From Formicarius rufipectus (lineage: Eukaryota; Chordata; Aves; Passeriformes; Formicariidae): a stretch of 64,000 nt of DNA. Shown piece after piece: positions 47,643-59,901 of the stretch (within the stretch, counting starts at the first letter, position 1; each line of letters starts with the position of its first letter). The notes under the pieces were generated by a model. That model worked only from the letters and a program-made list of their open reading frames with translations, was not told where the DNA came from and made no database searches. The position numbers were made by a program, and so were the translations under genes. The DNA is taken from positions 37,020 to 101,019 of the forward strand of contig VXAU01000753.1 in assembly GCA_013399695.1 (NCBI GenBank). The letters run 5' to 3'.

Positions 47643-49421
47643 TATTTTTGAAAGCTGATACTCTCCAGGTTGTGTTAAATTAGGCTAGTTACTCTGCAGC
47701 TCACTTGGGAAGGACTGCATCTTCTGATTTCCCTTGGTTCCATTCAAAACCATTAGACTCAACAGTAAACAGAGCATTAGGCAAATCTCAGTTGCCAGTA
47801 ATATTTTGTCCCTATACATCCATGTTCTCAGAGATATTTTTCAGCTTTATTACCTTATTAAAATGTTTCCTTAATAGTTTTTTTAACCACCAAAGTAATA
47901 TTAAATGCTGCAGCAGGAAAGGTTTTGAAGTTTCTTTTACAAATAATTAACTAGTGTTGTAAGATAGACGCTAGTTGTCTGAACAAATGTAGGATATCAT
48001 CTCACTTTTGTACTGACTACCCTTATTTTTAAGAAATAGTATTAACAATAAAATAGCTACGAGTACAGGATCTTACCACTTTCTCTTCTTGAAATTTCCA
48101 ACTAATAAGTGTCATGAAACCACTGCAAAAAGCTTTACTTCATTTTCTATTACACTGTATTTACAAAAAAAGTGTACAAATTTATGTCTTAAAAAGCTTG
48201 ATAAATAAAACCGCTGAAATACATTACATTAATAGGACAAAGTATGTTCTCAAGGCTTCTGAAGTACTTTTTTGGAGCCAATGTTTGCCAAGTTTATTCT
48301 ACTGTTGTACAAAAATTTCTGAAGTGTTTCAGTTATTATGCCAATCTCATGAAAATTAGCAGTTCCTGAGTCCCTCCCACCTCTCCAGCGTTCTCACATC
48401 AGTGCAGCTCATTTGCAAGTGTTCAGCTCTCCTGGAAATAGGTCAGATGTCTACATTTTCCAGCACCCCTGCATCCTTCTGACAACTCCCTGCGTGCTCT
48501 CAGAGTTGACCTGCCTGTAAAATAACCTGAACACCTGCACTTTTGCTGCATGTTGCCAAGCTCTACTAGCCAGCCTTATATACATAAGTGGCTAATCAGG
48601 TATTCTGGACCTATTCTGTTCCTTTCTCCTGCTTCAGAATGCCTGAAATTTTTAGTAGTACTTTTATATAAAAAAGCACTGACTTGGAACAGATTATAAA
48701 TGGCACGTATTTGCAGTTCTACCAAAAAACCCCCACTGGAGCTTCTTTTTTGCATCCTATAAATGTAAATTTGCAAAAGGTGCCATTGCCAGCTTTCTTG
48801 TTTATTTTAAAATATACCAAAGAAAAAAAGGTAGACATTTCCTTCAAAAGATGAATTCTTAAAGTGAGTTTATACCTGACACTTCCATTCTGTACTTGTT
48901 TATTTTTATATTTTTGCTAATTTTTTTCCTAGGATATATCAGAAATCAGTATTTGGTCCTCATTAGTAGATTGTGGAATATATATTACTTGTTATTGGTA
49001 AGAATATGTATGCAGAAAAGTCTCAAAAGACACTGAAAATGATAAAAAAAAAGAAGAAAGTTATTCCAAGTGGAATTAATGTTAATATTGTATTTATTTA
49101 TACCACTACGCACAGAGGTCCCACATTAAATACTACTATTTCAAAAGCTGCTTAAGCTGATTTCAGATTGAATTAAATTCAAAATTTCCTTCAAAAAACA
49201 AACTATGGAAAATCAGCATCTCAGTCAATTGCTTTAACTGGAGTGCCAGTTTTTAAAATAATATTAAGATAAGACATGAGTCAAAACAAAACTAAAAGGA
49301 AAATTTGAAATACATGAACTTGTTTGCTAATGTGATTTTCATTATTTTTAAGACTGTTAATGAAGATGGATACATTTCTATGAAACATTTCCTAAAGGAA
49401 AAAAGCTTTATCACAAATTAA

Positions 49422-49437
49422 GGTAGTTTAAACTACC
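49422..49437. repeat. 16-nt perfect palindrome
   Basis: GGTAGTTTAAACTACC is fully self-complementary. Could form a short cruciform or bind a dimeric factor; chance is also plausible in 64 kb. Confidence 0.9.
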
Positions 49438-51333
49438 CTAGGGTTGCATAAAATCACATAAGCGGCCAACATATATATATTTGTGCAAATTTCATTTTCT
49501 GTTTATTTCCTGTCCTCAAAAGAGAGCTCATTTTACAAGTATTTTCACTTAAATCCCTTTAAAGTACTTATTTTAGATTTCTGTATATTAAAATGATAGA
49601 AGGCTTAGAAAAGGGATCAATACTATTCATTAGACCTGAAGTTCAAGAAGGGATAACAATGTAATTTATTAGAGCTTTAGTATAGCTGAAAATAAAAGTG
49701 GGCAAGTATTTGGGCACACAGCCTATGAAATTAAATTTCTTTCTGCCTTTAGACATTCCTAATCTGTTCATCATTTAAGTCTCTAAGATAGAATTATAAA
49801 TAAAGCAAAACAAAACAAAAATAAGGCATTCAGAGATGATGTTAAAACTCACATTTCCCTCAGGGCTGAAGGAATTCATAGTTATCCTAAAAGTGCAGTT
49901 ACCTACTGCACAGGTTCCTGAATCTCTCCCTGGTATCTCATGCAATCCCTTATACTTCCAAGTTTCAAAAGTATTTTTAAGAGGGGCTAAATTATTTCTA
50001 AGTTAGTTAAGCCACCTACAATTCATTAAGTGGTGAAATTCAGCACCCACACTGGATCTTAAGAGTCACTCTCTTTTGCTTTAACACTTGTAGTGGAATG
50101 TGCTTCACAAAATTTAACAAGTCTAAGGTGAGATGCACAGACTTAACAGTCAACGGTTTGCACCCATACATTAGTGTGAGATGCTTTGCAAAAGCCGTCT
50201 TAGTGACTATTAATTTCAAGAATATGAAATATTCAGTGAACACAACTCTCTCTCCTTATAAATGGCCATTTTAGCTGAGGACTAATAATACAAGTAGCAA
50301 GCTGAATATTGATAGCACAACTTTTCTCTGGATATGCAGAAACCACTGAACACTGAACTTCCTTATCCTGCACAAATTATGTTCTTAATTTCCGGAGGTT
50401 CATTAGTAAGTCCCCAGACAGTGCTGTGTCCAGCATGTATACCCATTTGTGATCAACTTTTGAATGAATGGTCCTTGCTAATGGAGGGAGATTTCCTGTG
50501 CTCCCAGCCCTCTTAAAGATCCTCACAGATGAGTTATGCTGCCTCCTGCCCTGCTCCAGCCCTGCAGCACTGTCTGAAATGCCTCCATGAGGTGCAAATA
50601 TCACTAGTGAGAAGCAGAGTTAGACAAGTAGGGGTTTTGAGAGGCTCCCCTCCCACACCCCAAATAAAGGAGAGAATAGGATTTGTGCATTTTTAAGTAT
50701 TACATCAGCAGTACAGACTACCTGAAGAGTTAGGGTAGAGGATCTTCAGATAGCTAGCAGTATAACCCAGAAATTTCACAAATGCATGAATGGTCAAAGA
50801 GAGATCAGAAATTAAGAAAATAGATTACACTCAAGTACTTTTTATTCAATACAGTATTTCATAAACAACTCATGACATGATGACTAGATGGAGGAATTTG
50901 GAACTCTTGGGAATGGTGATACTAACATATATAAAAGTATTAATAAACTTAGAGGAAGATGGAGAGCTACAAGTGGAAAGCCAGGGCCTGTAGAATTGAA
51001 ACATGTCATCACTATATGTTGACATAGGAACAGAAGGAAATGAAAGTAGCAGTACTAAAAATGCCTTTTTCAATAGTAAGAAGTGGGGAGATAATATAAA
51101 AAATTACTATTGATGGAAACAGACATGGTCAGAGAGGTCCATGACCAGCATACGTAATACTGCCGAAAACAGAAGACTCGGGTTGCCTCTCTCTAAGGAA
51201 ATGCTCTGGCTCTGATACACAGAAAAGGTTTACAACAGAACAGTTGTTAGAGTGTATATGTGGACAAATGCATATGAACAATATTTTAAAATTTAAATAA
51301 AGTTGTCACTCTCAGCTTGCACTGGAAGACATG

Positions 51334-51357
51334 TATGGACATCAGTATGGACACCAG
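51334..51357. repeat. 12-bp tandem duplication
   Basis: TATGGACATCAG is followed directly by TATGGACACCAG. One mismatch. Confidence 0.85.
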
Positions 51358-53370
51358 TATTGAACAGCATAAAAAAAAGGCTTTAAGGGATATTAGTAAT
51401 TTTATCTTCCTGAATTTGAAATGAGAAGTCATTGAGAATGTAAGGTCTAATTTTTCTGTCATTCCTCATACTTTATAATTTCTTAGGCAGAGGGAAGACT
51501 ATACTGCCATAGCAAAAATGGTTTCACTGAAACATTAATGTATGCTCTAAAGAATGAAGAAAAATGCTGTTATTGAAAAACTTAAAGCATAGAATATCTG
51601 ATTTTTTCAAAAGTTTCCTCCTAACTGAGTGGGATCATAGTCACTGAATGTACTAACATTATTCATATAGAAAAATAATTCACTTCACAATGACAAGCTG
51701 TCTTGCGAGTTTGGTGGTGATGTTGAGAATTAACAATAGCATAAAGTGATGGTTTTGTAATGAAATTTCTCTAAATAAGATACTGTAAGCTGGATTTACT
51801 TCCATTTTACTTTATATCCATGACAGGTCTAAGTCCACACCTGCATGTCCCAATGCATATTTCTGTTGTCATGAGTTTACTCCATACATCAGTACAAGAA
51901 TTGTTTTGACAGGTTTGTATATATCAACAATAGGACTAGGATAAGCATCATTCTTATGGCAAGTAAACTTTTTGGCAGGAAAATCAACCTTGCCAAATTA
52001 AATGCCTTTTTTAAAACAGAAATTAATTCTATAAACTGGCATCTTTTTTCTGTCTGTAATCACTGCTCATCTGCTTCCATTTTCCATTATGGAAAGATCA
52101 GGCAGTATTTAAAGGTCAGTCTGGATATCCACAGTATTTACACATTTTCTGTCACATCCTCATACTCATGAGAACAATGATGTTTGCAAACCTGGGAACA
52201 AGCATGGTGCTTTTGTTTTGCATAACTCTTTCTTAGCATTTTGTTTTCTATATTTTAACTCTCTTTATCTCTTAAGCTAAGCAAATTTAAAAATATGAAA
52301 GACAAAGTGAATCTTTCAATCCAGAAGTAAAGCTTTTGGAGGAAACAAGACTACTATGGGACTCCACTGTTCTCCAACATCCTTCAGTTCTCCTCATTAT
52401 CTCTGGATAACAAGCTCTTTTTCCCAGTATCTTCTGGAGGTTGAAAAATCTTGCCAGTGCTCAGCAAATTAAAAGAAAAGATTCAAAGCTGCAGCCCCTA
52501 GAAAGTGCCATTAAGTGCCTGTGGCCATAGCCCAGGCACGACTAGGTTAGCTTTACACCTGAATTGTTATTTTCCAAAAAAGTCCATGACAATGCAAGGA
52601 TTTGAAACCAAGTCTTCAAATCATACACTAATGCTTATTCACAGAAAATTCTTCACTTAAGCTCATGGGAGAAGACAAATAAGGCCCCTAGTAGGCAAAA
52701 CACTAATGCCACACGTGATCCAGAGTCTGGACGCGTTGAAAACAGGAATGTACCTTTTAAGGAGGTAAAATACAGCAATAAAATAAATAGAAGATAGTAC
52801 TTTGAAAAGTTCTTGAAATTTTAGGTTTTTAATTGCAGGCCTCTCTACACCAATAATACAAGAGAACAGCATCTTTGCCTGCAAACTCAAGTCCATTCAC
52901 TGCACAACTTTGTAGTTTATCCAACAGGACACTGGCAAGGTGATATTAAAAACAAAAATCCATTGGCATTCACACAAAGTGAAGCTGACTTCTTAAGTTC
53001 CAATCAATGTATTTCCTTTCCTTCAAGTTCTATTTACACTTGCATTTCACTGGAGTCTTACATGGGAAGTAATCACAGGCACTATGGTGTAATTTGGAAT
53101 GAGAATAAGGACATTATTAGTAAAGGGAACATGGGTGGGTTGTAGTTTCCTTAAAATAAAATTGTAGAAAAGAGACTCTAACAAAAGGTATTTAAAGCCT
53201 AGAGAAATAATTCAAGTCTGCAATGGAATATTTTTCATGGTAATACCTAATATTTTGCTATGGGCAGCAGAAAATGTAGCTTCATCGTTCATTATACAAC
53301 CAGGAAAAAGAAGACAGAGAAACAAGTAGCACAACTTTCTGCACATAATTTTCCTTATTTCAGATGAAAT

Positions 53371-53724
53371 TTGTGTGCAGAGAGGAGCAACAAAAATTCA
53401 TTTGGAGGCATGAGCTGCAACATTTTAGAACCACAAGGACCTGTGGAATTGGAAAAAAGCACAGAGAAATGGGGAGGGAAAGGAAGCATTTTGCACAGTC
53501 AGATGGGATTATTAAGACATGCTGAGTATGGGGAGGAGGAAGTTGTCCTTTCAAAGTGGCACATGCAGGCATCTCACAGTTCAAGCAGCTACTTTTGTCC
53601 TTGGTGTGATACTATTCTTCCTACAGGCCGCCAGGTCTGCCATCATGCTGCACTACCCTGCAAGCAGGAAGGGACTAGAAAACATCTACCAGCTGTTTCA
53701 AGATATGGAAAGCTAACAGTTTGA
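53371..53724 (+). other. Unrecognised 117-codon open frame, probably not a gene
   Basis: An open plus frame in a somewhat GC-richer patch. The predicted protein has scattered Cys and His but no recognisable domain, signal peptide or repeat. Another plus frame (53519-53716) and a minus frame (53360-53584) overlap it. In a vertebrate genome a frame of this size arises by chance. I list it only because it is among the longest non-CR1 frames here. Confidence 0.12.
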
Positions 53725-55959
53725 ATCAGGCACTGGAGCACACTGCTGGGATGTTAGCAGAACTCAGATGTGAGTAGGTGGAAAGCAGAGGTTTTCCACA
53801 AGGCAGCCACGGGACTAATGATGGAAAATTATGTTGCTGGACATTCCCAAGATTGCTCTTTAAAAACTGTATACAAATAACCAACTACTTGCTGCCTCCT
53901 GTAGGACTGCAATCAGTTTCTGACTCCAAAGCTATTATCAACACTGTGAAAACAATGTATTTTGACTGTACATAAGTGTGTGAAGGAAGGATTGTTTGAA
54001 CCAGGTTTTACTCATGAGATTTCAAAAAGCAAATTTTTTTTTTCTTGGATGTTATTGGTTTGAAATCAATTCTTGGTGCATGAAACCTAATGGTTTTAAC
54101 TTATTAAATGCACATTAAAAGAAAGGAGAAGAAAGAGAGTGATTACAAAACTTTTAGTAACTTCAACCTGATGCTCATTTACGCACAGGCTGGTATATAC
54201 GATGCAAGCTGTGCAAGGAGATTTTTAACTCAGGGCAAATGCATAGTTTTCACCCAACTTAGCAACCCTTTATGATGACAAAGGTGGGTTGAACAGTTTT
54301 AATGCAAGTAACTATGAGGTCAAGTATAAAATAAATAAGGATGGAAGCTTTGTTGTCTATGGAAGATTCCTAATTCCTGCCAAGTAAAGACCATACTCCA
54401 ATGAAATTCCTGTGAACTATTGTAGCTCCAGCGATTCAACATCAGACTAGCAGCTACTGCAGGGTGATCCCAGTTCTGTAAGCTCCTATGAAATTTGCTG
54501 TTACTGAAAGCATGGCTAAGGGATTCAGGTTATTATTATTAAATTAAAAAATTAATGAATCACATAAAATATTCAAATATTTCAAAATGTTTTCTGTAGT
54601 TTTTTCACTAAACAAGCTAGGTCACCTGTATAAGGTGGCCCATGTTTACCTGCAAGGCAGAAGTAAGTTAAAAAAAGGACTGCTTTCTGAAAGTGGCAAT
54701 AAAGGCTTTACTCAGTGAAGTGCCTGTAGTGCCACTTCATAAGTTTAAGTCTTTTCCAATTGAAAATTATTGTGAGTGAATGTGAATTAAAATGCTCAGA
54801 GGATAAAGCTACTTTTTTCCCCATGAATCTAACCTACTTTTTTAATTTTTATTTTTTCTTTGCATTTAACAAACAATTCTCACTGCTTACTGCTGTTAGA
54901 AATTATCTACACATCACTCTGCCTTTCAGAATGGACTGAAAGAGCGAAATTAGTAATTTTTCACTGAATAAAGGTTGGAAAAAAAATTATCCAGAAGCAT
55001 GTTTTATAATATTGAAATAGTAGAATACTTGCTATATAATAGAAAATATATTAACACATTAAAATGTTAGAACTTATTATAATATAATAAGAAACTACAG
55101 TAAAAAATTAACGTAATCATATCCCCAGGGAAAAGGTAATTAAAATGGGTATGTTCTTATGAAATGCTTTAGTCTCAAAGAAATTGTAGTTATAAAAAAA
55201 AGGCAATAATCAGCCAGATCTAAGACAGACTATATTTGAATAATAAAGATTTTGTTGCTCAGCACTGATGGAATATTTAGAAACACATATTTGCATTGTT
55301 GGTTGCAAGAAAAAGCTTTCTGCTCCTAAGCTATTTATTCAAACTTGTTCTAGCTTCTAAACTCTGGCAAATCTGATCACTTTAACTCTGCCTATGATCA
55401 TTAATAAACCTGGGATTTCATTTTTATAATGATGTACTGGATGAACTGATCCTCTTTCAAATCAAAAAAGTCAAGCACTGCTGAAATTACCTAGAATCTA
55501 TTCAAGTCAGCAGAAGGACTTTAATTTCTTTGGACTTTCATCCAGACCTCATGTCCAATTTAAAAGAATTGTAAACAAAGACCAAATAGAGCTACTGGAC
55601 TGGCTCCAGCGAAGTGCAAAAATGTGGTGTAGAGGTACTTAAAGTTCCTGCTTTTACCTTTTCAATAATGATACTTGAGAAATGCAGCTGACAAAGGCTT
55701 AAAAACACCGATCTTCAGAAATGTCTTGTAAAATCTGTACCTGCATACACCTGGATTCAGATAATGAAAGCTTTGGGCCCATGTCCCAATTATTCAACAC
55801 TACTCCCTCAAGTCCATATCGCCAAAGCTTTTATTGATCTGGATCCGGTACAATGAATAAACAGCTTAAACCCCTAAGACATTGGTGACAGACAGAAAAT
55901 AACAATGCATTTTTAGCACAATAGATTTGTCCCTCACAAGAGGAAAATTGATTTGTTCA
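53725..55959. other. Noncoding AT-rich interval
   Basis: Unique sequence. Around 55000-55130 it is extremely AT-rich, with a perfect 9-nt-arm inverted repeat CTTATTATAATATAATAAG at 55073-55091. No gene or dispersed repeat is recognised. Confidence 0.5.
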
Positions 55960-56853
55960 GAATCAAAATGGTTTGGGTTGGAAGTGACCTCAAAGATCAT
56001 CCAGCTCCAACCCCACTGGAGCACACGCCCCACTAGGCCAAGTTGCTCAGAGTCCTATCCAGCCTGGCTTTCAACAGGGATAGGGCATCCACAGCTTCTC
56101 CAGGCAACCTATTCCAGTGTCTCACCACCCTCACAGCAAAGAAATTCCTCCTAATATGTAATGCAAACCTATACTCTTTTAGTTTGAATCCATTCTCTCT
56201 TGTCCTATGCTCCTGTAAAAGAAGTCCCTCTCCCTCTTTCTTGCAGGCTCCCTTCAGATACTGGAAGGCTCCAAATAGACCACCCTGAAGCCTTCTCTTT
56301 TCCAGGCTGAACAAATTCAATTCACTCAGCATTTCCTTGTGAGAGAAGTGCTCCATCTCTCTGACCATCTTGGTGGCCCTCCTCTGAATTTACTCCAATA
56401 GGTCCATGTCTTTTTTTGTGCTCAGGACCCCAGAGCTGGATGCAGAACTCCAGGTGGGGTCTCAGCATAGTGGAATGGAGGGGCAGAATCACCTCCCTTG
56501 ACCTGCTGTCCACACTACTTTTGATGTGGCCCAGGACACAGCTGACTTTCTGGGCTGCAAGAGTATATCACGGATTCATGTCCAATCTCTTATCCACCAG
56601 CACTCCCAAGTCCTTCTTGGCAGGGGTGATTTTGATCTGTTCACCTTTCAGCCTGTGTTGATACCAGGGTTTGCTCTGACCCAGGTGCAGCACCTTGCAC
56701 TTGGTCTTGTCAAACCCCATGAAATTCCCATGGGCTCACTTTCCAGCCTGTCCCAGTCTCTCTTGATGGCAACCCATCCTTCAGGTGAGTCACCTGCACC
56801 ATCAGGTTGGTGTCACCTGCAAATTTGCTGGAGGTGCACTAAATCCCTATGGC
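55960..56853 (-). mobile_element. CR1 LINE, ~0.9 kb, with ORF2 C-terminal remnant
   Basis: The 3' edge is at about 55960 (ATCAAAATGGTTTGGGTTGG). The copy extends through the 3' region and about 700 nt of ORF2. Minus frame 56033-56368 keeps CR1 pol end features (LNLFSLEKRRLQGGLFGAF, FKLKEYRF, IRRNFFAVRVVRHWNRLPG). Minus frame 56322-56513, out of register with it, keeps SRSREVILPLH and RPHLEFCIQLWGPEHKK, so a frameshift lies near 56330-56400. The 5' edge reaches TGCAAATTTGCTGGAGGTGC, equivalent to just after RT motif C. This is the largest well-preserved minus CR1. Plus frames over it are shadows. Confidence 0.96.
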
Positions 56854-57080
56854 TTTCTTCAATGAAGGAGACTGATTCAACTAATTCCTGTAAAATGTAG
56901 TATCTGTTTCAAACAAGCCTACACATAGTACTTTCCTAGTAAAAACACATAATGCAGCAAACCAACCCAGATATTTTTATGTTGTATGAAAAGTCACATG
57001 CATTATTTTCTTTAAAGAAAGAAAGGCAAGAACCACAGAAAAGGGGAAAGGCCATAGTTATGTATATATTCCTAAATCAG
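56854..57080. other. Spacer between two head-to-head CR1 copies
   Basis: About 230 nt of unique sequence with no supported feature. Confidence 0.5.
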
Positions 57081-57284
57081 GTGAAAGAAGGAATCAAATG
57101 CTGGACCAGTTTGCTCAGAGAAGCGGTGGATGCCTCAATGCAGGAAGCATTCAAGGTCAGATTGAATGGGACTCAGAGCAAACTGATGTAGTTGAAGATG
57201 TCCTGGCTCATTGCAGGGACCTGGTCTACAGGACCTTTAAAGATCCCTTTCAACCCAAAATGTTCTATGATTCTATTCTATGAT
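57081..57284 (+). mobile_element. CR1 LINE 3' fragment
   Basis: TTTGCTCAGAGAAGCGGTGG, GACTCAGAGCAAACTGATGT, AGTTGAAGATGTCCTGGCTC and CCCTTTCAACCCAAAATGTT, then CTATGATTCTATTCTATGA. Sense CR1 of the GTTGAAGATGTC subfamily, shared with 61663-62207. Its 5' neighbour at 55960 lacks this signature, so the two are separate insertions. Confidence 0.96.
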
Positions 57285-59684
57285 GTAATTTTTAATCTTT
57301 GGAGTTACTTTCTGAGACCGTTCCACAGTTTACCTTTAATTAAAGGAGGGCACTTTTCTACTTCATTCTACATAAATTATTCACAGGAGTTCTGTGACTC
57401 ACTGATAGCACATTAACAGCTCTGTTATTTTATATAATTGCTGTACATAGGTAATCAGAATGCATTCTGTAGCAGAGATAATTATGGCAGTGTTTTCTGT
57501 TGTGTGATGCTGGGAGCCTCAGCAGTGTGCTTTTGTAACGTGCTGCATTCCATATGCATGGGGAGGAAATTGTCAAGAATCTACCAAGGCTCTGTAGTTT
57601 TTGACAAATATATTACTCCAGCAAAGAGATTAATTACAGATCTTTCTTTTCTAGTGGCCAAGTCATGTTACCAAAATCTACTGTATTTAGGGAAATATAT
57701 CCTTATTTTGTGGGTTTAAGCAACACTGCAAGTGTATTTTGTAGCCCCTGCGTTATTAATGAGTAATTCACACAGAAGTCCCTTTATCAATGTATATACA
57801 CATGTACTGTTGTCATAAGCCAGTGGGAGTACAGGGCAAATTTTAATTTATGGATTTTATCCTCAGTAACACATATTTTCATGTTCACATACTTGCAGTA
57901 CACAGATGGTTTGGGGTTCTTTCCCCTTCCTAGAGACAAAATTTTATAAAAAATAGTTTTTTGTCCAAGAATGGAAAGGCTTCTCCTAGCTCCAGTTTTC
58001 CTTTCACTTGAAAAGTTCAGATGGCAAAATCTAGCAGAAATGTTGCATTACGTGCTGACATGCCAGTGATACCATATCACCCTAATTTATACACTGTTTT
58101 TTCACTCATTGTTTTCTGTGGTGCCAACTTGTTTCTGTAACATAGTGACTGTTTTCACTGATAAGCAATTAATAGGAAATTAAACCTGCTATGTGAATTT
58201 GACACCAGATAGCAGCAGTCAGCAACTCATGGATGAATTTCACCCTAGTCTGTTTTGATATATTCCATTGCTTTAAAGTTATGTCAAATATTTACTGGAA
58301 AATGCCAGTGAGGAAGATCTCACAGGTCTTGTATTCTATCCTCTCACCTGTTAAAGCTCTGTTTAATACATCCAGTACTTAAATGTATCTGAGTTTATTT
58401 TTCCTGACATCCACATATTAATATGCATACATTAAATACTTTCAGTTTAGCAGGCAATGACTTAGACTCTATCAAATGGGTAAATAATACAGTGCACAGT
58501 GCTTAAAACACATAATGATATTTAATGCCTTTTCTTTTTTTTTTACCACTTCTCTGATTATCTGTTTCCATTTATGCTGAGCAGGATCTCTTTAGATCCT
58601 ACAGTATCTTTGCAGATTGATCGAGTTTGCTTTGGTAGTCTATTGGAAGATTTATAGAGCTGAAAAACCCAAATCCCCAGGCAGCAGTTTACAAAGCATG
58701 TAGGGATCTCATGTCTGCCTGAGTTTTAGGCACTTCCATTGCAAAACACTTTTAAGACGAAAAATGACTACTATTCAAATGAAAATATCCAGTAGATTGC
58801 AGTTGAGTCAGGCTAGTACAGGGTGCGACAACTGCAGCGGGAAGCCCTCGTGTTTTAGATACAATTTTTTTACCTTCTGTACACCAATGAGCGTTGTAAC
58901 CTGTGACTATAACTTTCAGAATTTGATCACTTTTCATTGTAGATGTAGCACAGTGGAGTCCCCAGAACAACTGACAACCTCAAAACCAATTGCAATCTAT
59001 TTTAATAACTCCTAACCTCCTAAAGCTGCTGTCACATACTGATTAGTCTTTGTTTTTCCAGTGCATGGCAGGCAGTATAAGCAGTATGGTCGAGAATTGT
59101 TTATGTTGTCCCTCCCAAGGCTTCAGTTTATTTCTTTGTGCTGAAATTGTGTTCTCTGTAGTTTACCACCCTTATATCCATCTATTGTCACAGGTTAAAA
59201 AATAGCTGTTGGCTCTAGTGAGCTTGGAAGCATTAAGGAAGGCAGTGTTGGTCTTCCTGTGTGCAGGAATAGGGTAATACCTTTGTGTTGGTCACAATGC
59301 TGTTTTGCCCATTATTTTAGGTAGGGTAAAAAACATCTCCCATGCTCCTCATGCAGACACCTGCATGGCCAGGCCTCCAGGCTCCAGTTGCTTTATTAAA
59401 CAAGATTCTCCTAGTTTGAAAAATGCTGACATACTTCAAAACCAGTAAATAGAAATATATACTATCATTTAACAACTGGGTTGATTTTTTTCCTCTTTGT
59501 TCCCCTTTTATAATCTGTTACACACTAACTGTATGTATTCAGGGTTCTGAACACAATGTCATATTTAGACAATTTAGCACACTATAAAAACATGATAATT
59601 TTTAGGTTTCCTTCTAAAATTATTTCTAAAAGTATTGCTCATGAAATAAAAATTTCTAACAGTGACAGGTAACATCTTTTTCTT
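57285..59684. other. Noncoding interval, no gene seen
   Basis: About 2.4 kb of unique AT-rich sequence. The plus frame at 57438-57719 and opposed frames at 58752-59015 have no domain. No dispersed repeat is recognised. Confidence 0.5.
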
Positions 59685-59698
59685 TTGTCATGCACAGA

Positions 59699-59901
59699 AT
59701 GCAATGGTTGTATCTGTCATCTGGATTGTAACAGAGGGAAATTCTATGTGGATGTGGACCTCCCAAAAAATGACCCATTGTTCTTTAAGGCTAAAGCTGG
59801 CCATGAGCATTTATATAATATAGGGATTATTGAAGAATATTACCTAAATATTTCAGATACTTTTTGTTTAGCAAAGCCCCACTTCCATATTGTTACAAAG
59901 A
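59699..59901 (+). other. Candidate cryptic exon (unproven)
   Basis: A pyrimidine-rich tract (CATCTTTTTCTTTTG) followed by CATGCACAG at 59690-59698 makes a good splice acceptor, and GTAAGA at 59902 makes a good donor. The 203 nt between are open in one frame (the open frame runs 59685-59963) and encode a Cys-rich start (CNGCICHLDC), an acidic middle (FYVDVDLPKNDP) and one NIS glycosylation-type site. I recognise no family. Such acceptor, frame and donor combinations also arise by chance in introns, so confidence is low. Confidence 0.2.

Larger units (their letters stand above)
47643..53370. other. Noncoding interval, no gene and almost no repeats
   Basis: About 5.7 kb of AT-rich unique sequence, the start of the longer CR1-free stretch to 55960. 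It contains a 16-nt perfect palindrome (49422-49437), a 12-bp tandem duplication (51334-51357) and a weak MIR-end-like word near 52597-52645. All frames are below about 81 codons and lack motifs. Confidence 0.5.

Noticed and set aside
56416..56900. Long plus-strand open frames over 56416-56900
   Set aside because: They are antisense to the minus-strand CR1 at 55960-56853, whose reading frames show real similarity. The plus frames are shadows.
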